From Multifurca ochricompacta (Eukaryota > Basidiomycota > Agaricomycetes > Russulales > Russulaceae): a DNA stretch of 36,350 bases. The notes below the pieces were generated by a model. The model saw only the letters and a program-made list of their open reading frames with translations. It was not told where the DNA came from and did no database searches. The stretch is from the NCBI GenBank assembly GCA_022496185.1, contig WTXG01000328.1:1-36350 (forward strand), given 5' to 3'. The position numbers and the translations under genes were made by a program. Below, piece after piece: positions 1-7,828 of this stretch. Each line of letters starts with the position of its first letter. Position 1 is the stretch's first letter.

Positions 1-2
1 TA

Positions 3-1133
3 AACACTCACCCGAGACCGCCGGCACTTTCACCCATTACGCCAATTGCAACAGCTCCCTTCCAGACCATTGCCATGGACTTCATTGTTAAACTCCCTCA
101 GTCACAAGGATACAACTCGATACTCACTATTACGGACCACAACTATTCAAAGGCTGCCCTCTTCATCCCCTGCAACGAAACAATATCAGCAGAAGGAGTT
201 GCAAAACTGTACCTAGACCATGTCTATCGACACTATGGATTACCACAGAAGATTATTTCCGACCAAGACCTGCGATTCGCCTCCCTATTTGCCCAAGCAC
301 TCTGTAAACGTCTCGATATTCAGCAGAACATATCCACCGCATATCACCCCCAGACGGATGGACAGTCGGAACGAACAAATCAATGGCTGGAACAATACCT
401 TCGATTTTGGTGTAACGAACGACAGAACGACTGGGCAGAGTGGCTGGTGACGGCTGAGTTCGCGCACAACAGCTGGCCAAATGGAACGATGAAGACCACT
501 CCTTTCTCTCTTATTATGGGGTGGGACCCCCGTACCACATGGACAGACAAACCCATGAATGTACCATCTGTGACACAGCGTATCAACCAATGGGAGGAGA
601 TACGAGAGTCGGCCAGTAGAAATCTTCAGAAGGCGCAAAGGACCCTGGCCGAGAAGCCCACTAAGTTTACGCCCTACCAGGTCGGAGATCAAGTCTGGTT
701 AGAAGGGCGCAATATCCATACGTCACACCCAACGGCAAAATTAGCTCCCAGATGCCACAGCCCCTTCGTAATTGCACAAAAGCTCTTGGACGTTACGTAC
801 AAGCTCACATTACCTGCCACCTGGAAGATACACCCCGTTTTCCACGCCAACCTTCTGACGCCATACAAAGAAACCGCCATTCACAGACAGAACTTTCCCA
901 GACCTCCTCCTGACCTTGTGGACAGCGAACCGGAGTGGGAAGTAGAACGTATTGCCGACACAAAATGGAAGGGCCGAGGATGTAATCGGAAGCTTCATTA
1001 CTTGATCAAATGGAAGGGATTCCCAGATGCCGACAGCTCGTGGGAACCTGCTGTGGATGTCTTTGCACCCAAACTCATCGAAGACTTTTATAGACGCCAC
1101 CCAGAGGCAGATAAAGAGCCAGAGAAAATATGA
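3..1133 (+). CDS. Ty3 pol C-terminus: integrase core, C-terminal region, chromodomain (partial)
   Basis: The frame is open from position 3, before the first ATG at 75, so this is the 3' end of a pol polyprotein that begins outside the window. The core starts with MDFIVKLP and an ITDH motif; the catalytic acidic residues fit D of TITDH, D of IISDQD and the E in GQSERTNQWLEQ. A GPF/Y-like stretch follows (CHSPFVIAQKLLDVTYKL). The last 60 residues are a chromodomain with YLIKWKGFPDADSSWEP, which in chromoviruses is thought to steer integration towards histone-marked chromatin. The product would join element cDNA into host DNA in the nucleus. The stop is TGA at 1131-1133. No internal stop is seen, so this part is intact although the rest of the element is damaged. 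Confidence 0.92.
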   Translation, partial: NTHPRPPALSPITPIATAPFQTIAMDFIVKLPQSQGYNSILTITDHNYSKAALFIPCNETISAEGVAKLYLDHVYRHYGLPQKIISDQDLRFASLFAQALCKRLDIQQNISTAYHPQTDGQSERTNQWLEQYLRFWCNERQNDWAEWLVTAEFAHNSWPNGTMKTTPFSLIMGWDPRTTWTDKPMNVPSVTQRINQWEEIRESASRNLQKAQRTLAEKPTKFTPYQVGDQVWLEGRNIHTSHPTAKLAPRCHSPFVIAQKLLDVTYKLTLPATWKIHPVFHANLLTPYKETAIHRQNFPRPPPDLVDSEPEWEVERIADTKWKGRGCNRKLHYLIKWKGFPDADSSWEPAVDVFAPKLIEDFYRRHPEADKEPEKI

Positions 1134-2307
1134 GTTGCGGAACAGCTCTTACCCCCGCAATTGACTAGAAACTCGCCCATGTCCTCTTCTAAGATCCATA
1201 CCTCAGCCGCCATCAATGTGTTTCCCGTACTTACTCCTGTGCATCCTCCTTCTCACCCACTTTCTCCTATTGACTACGATGCGACCGCCCAAGTGGCCCA
1301 AGGGGACAGAATCATTGACATCGATGAAGATTTTAATCTGCCCGAACATCCCCATCCCAACAACCTGATCGATGTAGACTTTGGCAACGAATCCCCCGAA
1401 TTTCCTTTCTTCCCCAACGACCCCAGCTCCCAGTTTTATTTCCCGCTTATGATCCCATCATCCAAGAACAATGGCACCACGGAGGTGGCCAAGTATATTT
1501 ATTACACCAACGAAGGTATGGATGTGGCTGGATGCTTGGAGAAAGGAGGGCCCGTCTATGGGCCCCAGTTTACCTCGAGGAGAAAGACGTCGGGCGACTA
1601 CATTATGTTCTAGGGCCCGAACATTTGCAACACCTCTCAGCCCATGACCCACGCACCTTCGTGATCAATGAAGTGCTTTGAGACCTATGGATGCCACGAC
1701 TGACCGCCAAAATTGCACGACTCCACAAGTTCCAGGCACTTCGGGACAACCTGGAAATGCAATGCTGCGACTATGAATGACAGATGGTAAAGATCAACCG
1801 AGGGGTTTTTGACATAGAGCATCACTTGGCAAGCATCAGGACGAGGTTGGAGAAAGGAGAGGTGTACCAGATTATTTCCGAACAGTACACCGACATTTTT
1901 GCACGACCACTCCCTCGTCGCCGCCTCGACCTGGCACCCCAGCTTAACCCTCACTGCTTCGAAATGCCATGCCTTCACAAAAACCCCAATGGCAAGCTTT
2001 GCTGGCGATGTAACAGCAAGTATCACCTCAGCTGGTGCTGCCCCAAGGCCACGAAACGATGCCGACACTGCCAAAGCACTTCGCACTGGAGTCGCCAATG
2101 CCTATTCAGACGACTCATGCAGGCCCCCACCGTCCAGAACCCCTCAGGGTGGTGCAGCAAATGTCTCTCCCACAACGCCGGACATCGAGAGATCGACTGT
2201 CATGTTTACGACGGCTGCTTTTGCTGTGGGAGACAGGGGCCCTACGGTTTTCTACGAACACACATTTGCCCCACAGACGAAGAAAAGGAGAACTACGATG
2301 CTGATCA

Positions 2308-2529
2308 TGTTGACACAGTCAGGTGTCGCACGATGCAACTCTGCATGACCTCATATAGGAGGTTGTGTACCACTATGAACCTGAGGCCGTGTAGCTCAGT
2401 GGTTTAGAGCACTGGACCCGGCTTGTCCAGAGGTCTTGGGTTCAATCCCCAACGTGGCCATTTCTTTTCTAGTGTGTGAGCCAGGGTCCTGTTTAAGGTC
2501 CCTTGATCGGGGTGCGTGTTTAGCCAACA
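2308..2529 (+). repeat. TRIM left LTR
   Basis: 222 bp with TG...CA ends; 220 of 222 positions equal those of the right LTR at an offset of exactly 313 bp. Confidence 0.88.
2385..2460 (+). other. tRNA-like sequence in the TRIM left LTR
   Basis: A 76-nt cloverleaf-like unit. A 7-bp acceptor stem forms between GGCCGTG (2385-2391) and CGTGGCC (2453-2459), with two G-T wobbles. The D stem is GCTC/GAGC and the T arm is TTGGG-TTCAATC-CCCAA. The A box TAGCTCAGTGG (2392-2402) and B box GGTTCAATCC (2439-2448) match Pol III internal promoter consensus, and TTTT follows at 2465-2468. The anticodon arm is abnormal: 19 nt instead of 17, with either a 6-bp stem CTGGAC/GTCCAG and no T at position 33, or a 9-nt loop. 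It is therefore unlikely to decode, but it could be transcribed by Pol III. Confidence 0.75.
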
Positions 2530-2541
2530 TGGTAGCAGCAC
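2530..2541 (+). other. TRIM primer-binding site (initiator tRNA-Met type)
   Basis: TGGTAGCAGCAC starts at the base right after the left LTR. The first seven to ten bases fit the complement of eukaryotic initiator tRNA-Met 3' ends (GCTACCA). The match to this species' own tRNA was not checked. Confidence 0.65.
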
Positions 2542-2620
2542 GTCGTCCACTCCGGGTCATTGGCTCCCTAGAGGGAAATTGGATAGAGTTTGCATGCACG
2601 GTTACATGTGCGTAGGGGCG

Positions 2621-2842
2621 TGTTGACACAGTCAGGTGTCGCACGATGCAACTCTGCATGACCTCATATAGGAGGTTGTGTACCACTATGAACCTGAGGC
2701 CGTGTAGCTCAGTGGTTTAGAGCACCGGACCCGGCTTGTCCAGAGGTCTTGGGTTCAATCCCCAACGTGGCCATTTCTTTTCTAGTGTGTGAGCCAGGGT
2801 CCTGTTTAAGGTCCCTTGATCGGGGTGCATGTTTAGCCAACA
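2621..2842 (+). repeat. TRIM right LTR
   Basis: Second 222-bp LTR, 99% identical to the left one, preceded by a short G-rich tract that could serve as polypurine tract, and followed by the right GATCA duplication. Confidence 0.88.
2698..2773 (+). other. tRNA-like sequence in the TRIM right LTR
   Basis: Same unit as in the left LTR with one change (C at 2726 instead of T), which turns a T-A pair of the anticodon stem into C-A. A and B boxes are unchanged. Confidence 0.75.
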
Positions 2843-3154
2843 GATCACTATGCTGTAGCCGATGACTATCTCTCCCTGGTCCAGGATGACGATGGTGTGC
2901 CGATCTAGCTGGCTCTGCTAGGACTTAGAGAGGGGGTAATGTTACAAACCCCACTGTGTCGTCCTGTTCTCTTTTTCTCTATCATGTGACTCGTTGTTGG
3001 GATGTGTTGACCCCCTTTGTTGGTTGTGTTGTGACTGGCTTTGTCCTTGTTTGTCCCTTATCTCTGACTCATGCTGTGCTTATCTATGACTCGTACCTTA
3101 CATCAGAACACTTACGTATTTTCCCACCAGAATCGCAACTATACCAGATTCATC

Positions 3155-3162
3155 TACGTATA
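3155..3162. repeat. hAT target-site duplication, left copy
   Basis: TACGTATA; identical to 4615-4622. Confidence 0.8.
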
Positions 3163-4614
3163 TAGGGATCAGCAAGGGTTTTCATACCCGCGCGGGTAAG
3201 CGCCGCGGGTTTTGACGGGTACGGGTACGGGTATACAACTCCCAACCCGCCAGAAACCCGTACCCGCGCAGCAGGTTTGGCGGGTATAAGTGGTCATCGG
3301 TCATTGACAAGATCAGCAGAAATGTAATGATAAAATACATCTGTAGCAAACAAATGATAAGATTTAATTTGATGTATGCTACAGGGTTTCTGTAAATATA
3401 TTCTAGTGTTATCCTATGAAATATCAAAGCAGATCAACGGTGCGATGTAAAATAAAAGTGTTATCAGTGATCCACTCTCTTAAAAATCATGATGCAACTG
3501 TTTTATTAACGCGCGATCAATTCTGCCAGTCTGGCACTATCTAAAATACACTCTAGACTACTTTAGACTATTCTATAATCTAATTATCAAATTAGTTTAC
3601 TGAAACAAGGCCCGCGTGTATCTACAGGCTGCATAGAGCAGCGACTACATTGCATCGCATGGACCAGCATATTGGTCTGATCTCCTTCCTATTAAGGAAG
3701 GTTGACTTAACAATCACGGCTGCGATTTTCCATTGGTCCGACAAGATTGTGATCACACATAGATAACACAACAGAAACGCGTTCACAAATTAATTAGATC
3801 CATAGAATATACATCTAAGATCTGACATATGATCAAATCACATCATTAAACGAGATAACAAGATAACGCGTTCATTTAATCTAGTAGCTGATATAGTACA
3901 TCTAAAGTACAAGCCTGCGCCATGCCTGTTCCACAAAATGAAATAAAATAATAATGTAAATAAAGAATAAACTTAATCTTCTGAACATAAATCAGCAATT
4001 ATTGAGGGATCCTGAGTAGCTACAGATGAACGCGTTGTATCCAAGTGCGTATCTCCTTGACCAGGATGGACCGGGCCGAGTGTCCGAAATGCGTGATGCA
4101 AGTAAAGAACTTGCATGCGTTTCATTTTATGGGTAACCTGGGTATCAAAACAAATATCCAGGGGTTACCCCTGCCAATCACTATGCATTTGTCAATTATT
4201 TTTGCATTCTGTGTGGTTATCTGACAGGCTTTTCATTCAATGTTCTATTACATCCTATCTAATCATCTCTGTATATTGGGGTGGATTTTAGTTGTGCTTG
4301 TATAAAATTGAGACCAGCATAATAAAATAAAAATGGAATAATGAATTATCTTAATCTTCTGAGCATAAAACAAGAGTCATTGAGGGATCTTAAGCAGCCA
4401 TAAATGAATGCGTTGTGTATCTCCTTGGTCCGGGATGGCCCGGGCCGGATATCCGAAATGCGCGATGCAAGTAAAGAACTTGCACGCGTTTAACACAGGC
4501 AACCCGCAGGTGACCCGCGGGTTACCCGCAGGTTACCCGTACCCGTAGCGACGGGTACGGGTACGGGTACGGGTACCAATGAAGATACCCAGGGGTTACC
4601 CCTGCTATTCACTA
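3163..4614. mobile_element. non-autonomous hAT-like DNA transposon, 1452 bp
   Basis: Flanked by an 8-bp duplication TACGTATA (3155-3162 and 4615-4622), the length typical of hAT insertions. The ends are imperfect inverted repeats: left TAGGGATCAGCAAGGGT, right (reverse complement) TAGTGAATAGCAGGGGT; a TAG start and an internal GCA-GGG are common in hAT ends. Both ends are followed inward by clustered GGGTAC and ACCCGC motifs (3182-3290 and 4497-4580), as in hAT subterminal repeats that bind transposase. The AT-rich interior has no convincing ORF, so it must be mobilised in trans. The right part (about 3935-4183) is duplicated at about 4315-4614, giving a second internal right terminus ending CACTA at 4183. 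Confidence 0.8.
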
Positions 4615-4622
4615 TACGTATA
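4615..4622. repeat. hAT target-site duplication, right copy
   Basis: TACGTATA; identical to 3155-3162. Confidence 0.8.
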
Positions 4623-4995
4623 TTCTCACCTGGCCCACTTGACTCCGTTCCCTCTTTAGATATATTACGACTTCATTGATACGCCGAGTACGATACTCCA
4701 ATTCAGACTCCGATCTCTATTACGTATATAAGGCCTGCCTAGATAGCCTGTATGCCTTAGACTCGACTTCTTAATCGACTTGGTGCATTACCTTCTGGGT
4801 GATTCCTAAGACCCGACTCTTGAATCATCTCAGTGCTTCTGGCACTTGTCCGCTCACCAACATTAAGGGATTAGCTCCTTTGTGTTGACTTCTCACCCGA
4901 ACTCCGTGTACTTGAAAGACAGTGCACACCTGACTCTGTAGTTTCGCTACACAACTCATCACACATCGTGATGAACACCCGCACCAGGCATTACA

Positions 4996-5397
4996 CCACG
5001 GGACCTTGATGGCCTTACCTGGCCTCAGGTCTTCAACCACCATGGCCATGTTGACCACCTACTCGAGTTCATCCAGGACACTAGGGCCTTTACAAACCCT
5101 ATATCTGCCCGACGACCCCGTGAACCAGACTGAGTCTGTCGGACACAGGTGACTTGTAAGTTTCAACTTTATTGCTCACTGAACGGCTAACCGGGGGGGG
5201 TTTTTCTCCCCCCTCAAGGCCTCTCTATCCTATCCCCCTACTTAGCATTTTCCCTCTGGGTTTGGCACCATGACTTTTGTCGCTTCCATCACCTGTTCAT
5301 AGTATCAGTAGCCACATTGTACCCGGATGTGGCCGCGCGATTGGGCGCCATCCCGCAAGCGCGAATTAAAATTGATTCAAAAAAAAAAAAAAAAAAA
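4996..5397 (+). mobile_element. LINE 3' end, tail copy 1
   Basis: The frame through HGHVDHLLEFIQDTRAFTNP ends in a TGA near 5131 and matches the C-terminal ends seen at 20640 and 29215 (FIQDxRAFTRP). After a short 3' UTR comes GCGAATTAAAATTGATTC and 19 A. The two other tails end in the same AATAAAATTGATT-poly(A) form. This fits a 5'-truncated non-LTR retrotransposon on the plus strand; assignment to LINE is inferred from the poly(A) tail and the three-copy consensus. A G-run/C-run hairpin (about 5192-5213) lies in the 3' UTR. The left border is uncertain. Confidence 0.6.
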
Positions 5398-5709
5398 GTT
5401 TAAGGATTTCATAGTGAACATGCCCATGAGTTGTTGAAACCACTCCTTCACACACTGGCAGCGAGCCACCTCGTTATAACACACAGAAATCAACAGGACT
5501 ACTGAAGCTAAGGTGCTTCCCAGATAACACGTGCTGCCCCCGGAAGTGAAGCAAACCTCCCTGGACCCCGCATTATTGATGATCGATGACTCCCTGGCGA
5601 CACAAACAAGACAGTTTTTTAAAGACAGACAGGCCAGGCAGACAGACATGAGACCCAACCAGCCTGGGTCACGGGTCATCATCCAAGCATGCCGAGCCTA
5701 GCATTCATA

Positions 5710-5981
5710 AGAACTCCAAATCATCCATCGCGGTGACCCACAACGAAGGGCCAACCCAGGGACCCACTGGCATTGGCCACCTCAATTATCCAAGAGAGCA
5801 CCTGCGCACCTACTTTACCGAGCGCACCCGAGACCTACTGCAATTCCTATTTCGCACAAAGAGCGACGTTCGTTCCCCATTTCGTAGTCAACGAAGAAGC
5901 CAAAGCGCAACGCGTCCGGGTGGAAAGAGACGATACAGCCCGACAAGGCAACAAGGAGCACGGGAAATAATCCCCCAAAAT
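5710..5981 (+). other. 3' end of an unrecognised convergent reading frame (repeat A)
   Basis: Two overlapping plus frames are open here (ends at 5970 and 5984). The one ending ATFVPHFVVNEEAKAQRV... at 5970 is partly preserved in copy B (minus strand, about 25650-25900), where ATFVPQFAINKEAEAQRV is readable. That suggests the C-terminus of a real protein convergent with the 6266-7037 gene. Copy B is frame-broken. No family recognised. Confidence 0.3.
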
Positions 5982-6265
5982 TGACAAACTCAACTCAGAC
6001 ACCTCACCAGCTGTTAGCCCTCGGTCACGAAAGGACGCTGAGTTGTCTCGCGGCTCACGCGGTATATAGATCGATTTAAAATGAAACAAATAACAGCATT
6101 CATATTCATACAGAAACCCCGACATCCCAAGTTCATGGACACATCGAATAAGCATTCATAGCAATGAGACAGGACTAGCGACAGCAGATACAACACTAGG
6201 GATAGAAGAACATCGTTTACGAATGCAGGGATCTCGAAGTTAAGAAGTGATAGCAAGAGATAAAA

Positions 6266-6558
6266 CTAGAGTATGTCAGCCAGTTGGAGCGTGATCACCA
6301 TCTTGAACCGACCAGTGTTGTCTAGTTCTATGTCAACCATGTGAACCAGTGAATCGGGGTGGTGCAGGTAGCGGCTGGCGAGACGTCGAAAACGTTCTGC
6401 TGCTGGCTCGTTAGGAATGGGGGCCTGGTGAGGCCATTCATTAGGAAGCACTCCAGTAGGCACTGGTGCAATGTACTGAGGAGCATAACCTAATCCACCA
6501 TTTCCTTGAAATTCCTGTCATGAAACAGTCAGAATGTCAGAGATATGTGTATATATGA

Positions 6559-6606
<48 letters not shown>

Positions 6607-7037
6607 AAATATGGAACACACGGGAGTGACGACTTGTGCTTGGGCTGTAGTACCTTGGGTAGCTCCTACATTGTGATATATATATGGGGGCATGGCATTC
6701 TGTGCAAGGTATTGCTGCTGAAAAGCATGACATTATATATATGAGTGCAAACTCACATTCGACACTGGAGGGTAATGAAACCCCATGTCAGGAGGACCTC
6801 TGCTCATGTAGAGGGGGTCGTGGGGTCGACCTTGTGAGTCCATATCCCTGACTGGCGGGGGTATTTGATTATCATGAACGTCACCTGAAATCGGAATGGT
6901 CTAAAAGACGATGGGTGTCGGTGAGCGCGTGCAGACAGGAGGACGCAATGACCAACTCTAACAGTATGGAACATATGATCATGCGACTCGGACTGGCGAG
7001 GGACGGAGTTTGCTGGCTGTAGACTGTTATTAACCAT
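6266..7037 (-). CDS. unrecognised multicopy spliced gene, copy A
   Basis: The last exon is clear: 6514-6266, after an acceptor ...GACAG, 82 residues ending in ITLQLADIL. It has a Pro/Gln-rich stretch (YAPQYIAPVPTG) and then a conserved C-terminal block containing LASRYLHHPDSL and FKMVITLQLADIL. Copies B and C keep this block, with changes mostly at third positions or conservative. Upstream exons read RPHDPLYMSRGPPDMGFHYPP and QQYLAQNAMPPYIYHNVGAT, with an intron GTGAGT...TTTCAG between them; a third intron carries a GAAA microsatellite. A possible start is ATG 7037 (MVNNSLQPANSV), but the true N-terminus may lie further upstream. The protein looks low-complexity with a folded C-terminal tail. 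No family recognised; it may belong to a transposable unit. Confidence 0.55.
6557..6608 (+). repeat. GAAA microsatellite, 13 units
   Basis: (GAAA)13 on the plus strand, inside the last intron of the copy A gene. The same intron position has 5 units in copy C (28362-28381) and about 3 (as TTTC) in copy B near 25078-25090. Confidence 0.95.
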
Positions 7038-7161
7038 CTGGAGCTTGAGGAAGAGAACTTCTGCTGGTTTGTGTCATCTCCTTCTCCTGGTCAATGTCGT
7101 TTTATAACAAATGATGGTAAAGAAAAGGAAGGAAAGTGTTGTGTCCACATTGAACCAATAC

Positions 7162-7520
7162 GGATCCGAGAAGCTGGCGCCGCTGCCACTGAAGTGCAGT
7201 TACTCCATATTTTCACCACCTAACGTTCGTTCGTGATACTCACACATACTCACTGACCTCGGCCGGTGCGGAATGGTAGATGATAAATATGAATGGTCGA
7301 TCGACGGATCTGGCATGAGTCTTCGGGGGCGACTGGGATCCGAGAAGCTGGCGCCGCTGTCACTGAAGTGCAGTTACTCCATTTTCACCACCTAACGGTT
7401 CGTTCGTGAACTCACTCATACTCATTGACTCCGACAAGCGCGGAATAATGGCAGAGTGAATATAAATGTTCGATCGGCGGATCTGGCATGGGCCTTCGGG
7501 CGTGACTGGGAGACGAGAAG
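7162..7520 (-). repeat. tandem repeats upstream of the copy A gene, about 175-bp period
   Basis: Two full units start at GATCCGAGAAGCTGGCGCCG (near 7163 and 7339) and share CACTGAAGTGCAGTTACTCC, CACCACCTAACG and GGATCTGGCATG; a third start is at about 7512. Each unit has an AT-rich TATA-like box (GATAAATATGAA, GAATATAAATG). They lie just upstream of the minus-strand gene, so they may be promoter repeats. Copy B has only one such start (near 24515-24545). Confidence 0.7.
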
Positions 7521-7828
7521 CTGGCGCCGCTGCTGTGAGATGTAGGAGATGTAGAATTTCGACGCGTGGATTCGCGCGCCCACTTTCCACTTTTATATTC
7601 ACATCCCCAATAGTCCCTCCCCAGTCTCCATCTGGCATTCTATCTGTTCTGAGACCATCACCTTGAATTTTGGGGCTTATCTAGTCGTTTGTCACATGAC
7701 CATAAGTACACAGCATACACAGCTCTCAAGGGCACACCCAGCCAAGCAAAGTGTATGGCTATGGGGCTATGGTTATGATTATCATCTGAGAGGAACACGT
7801 GAGCATGCACTTCTTTTCTTTTCGCACT

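Larger units (their letters stand above)
2308..2842 (+). mobile_element. TRIM-like miniature LTR retroelement with tRNA-like LTRs
   Basis: A 535-bp element made of two 222-bp direct repeats (2308-2529 and 2621-2842) and a 91-bp centre. The repeats begin TGTTG and end CAACA and differ at only two positions, both transitions (2413/2726 and 2516/2829). The element is flanked by a 5-bp duplication GATCA (2303-2307 and 2843-2847). The centre begins TGGTAGCAGC directly after the first LTR, which fits a primer-binding site for initiator tRNA-Met (3' end ...GCTACCA), and ends in a short G-rich tract (TAGGGGCG) before the second LTR. It encodes no protein and must rely on other retroelements. Each LTR contains a tRNA-like sequence with Pol III A and B boxes. 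Insertion into the Ty3 post-pol ORF is supported by the frame that resumes after it. Confidence 0.85.
1161..2908 (+). pseudogene. post-pol zinc-knuckle ORF of the chromovirus, broken and interrupted
   Basis: Acidic N-terminal part reads in one frame from 1161 to 1613; the homologous-looking continuation lies in another frame from about 1590, with TGA stops near 1678 and 1775, then open from 1784. From about 1990 it carries cysteine-rich knuckles: CWRCNSKYHLSWCC and CRHCQSTSHWSRQC both fit CX2CX4HX4C, and a third, CSKCLSHNAGHREIDC, fits CX2CX6HX4C. Such a nucleic-acid-binding ORF downstream of pol resembles a Gag-like protein. The frame runs into the TRIM at 2308. If the TRIM and one copy of its 5-bp target duplication are ignored, the frame continues after 2847 to a TAG at 2906-2908. 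Both TGA stops could come from CGA by C-to-T change; that is inference. Confidence 0.7.
1..4995 (+). mobile_element. 3' half of a Ty3/gypsy chromovirus with nested insertions
   Basis: Seen in order: the integrase end of pol with a chromodomain, a post-pol zinc-knuckle ORF, a purine-rich tract (about 2927-2939) and an LTR-like start TGTTACAAACCCC at 2940. This layout is that of fungal chromoviruses. The 5' half (5' LTR, gag, protease, RT, RNase H) lies left of the window. Two later elements sit inside it: a TRIM at 2308-2842 and a hAT-like element at 3163-4614. The right end of the LTR is uncertain; I place it at the TTACA around 4995, just before LINE-like sequence starts, but without the 5' LTR this cannot be fixed. 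The post-pol ORF is broken, so the copy is probably dead. Confidence 0.8.
2940..4995 (+). repeat. Ty3 3' LTR, split by the hAT-like insertion
   Basis: Starts TGTTACAAACCCC after the purine tract AGAGAGGGGG and resumes at about 4615 beyond the inserted element. Without the insertion and one duplication copy it would be roughly 600 bp. The right end is a guess. Confidence 0.55.
5683..7520 (-). repeat. copy A of a dispersed gene-bearing repeat
   Basis: Homologous to the reverse complement of about 24510-26066 (copy B) and, in part, to 27925-28870 (copy C). It holds a spliced minus-strand gene (6266-7037), the 3' end of a convergent plus-strand reading frame (5710-5981) and tandem repeats upstream of the minus gene (7162-7520). 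No terminal inverted repeats or target duplications were found, so the kind of element is unknown. Confidence 0.7.

Noticed and set aside
2385..2460. A functional tRNA gene
   Set aside because: Acceptor, D and T arms fold well, but the anticodon arm has two extra bases and no U33, and the unit lies inside both LTRs of a retroelement.
3182..4580. Telomere-like or centromere-like GGGTAC/ACCCGC repeats
   Set aside because: They sit only near the two ends of an element with TIRs and an 8-bp duplication, as hAT subterminal repeats do.
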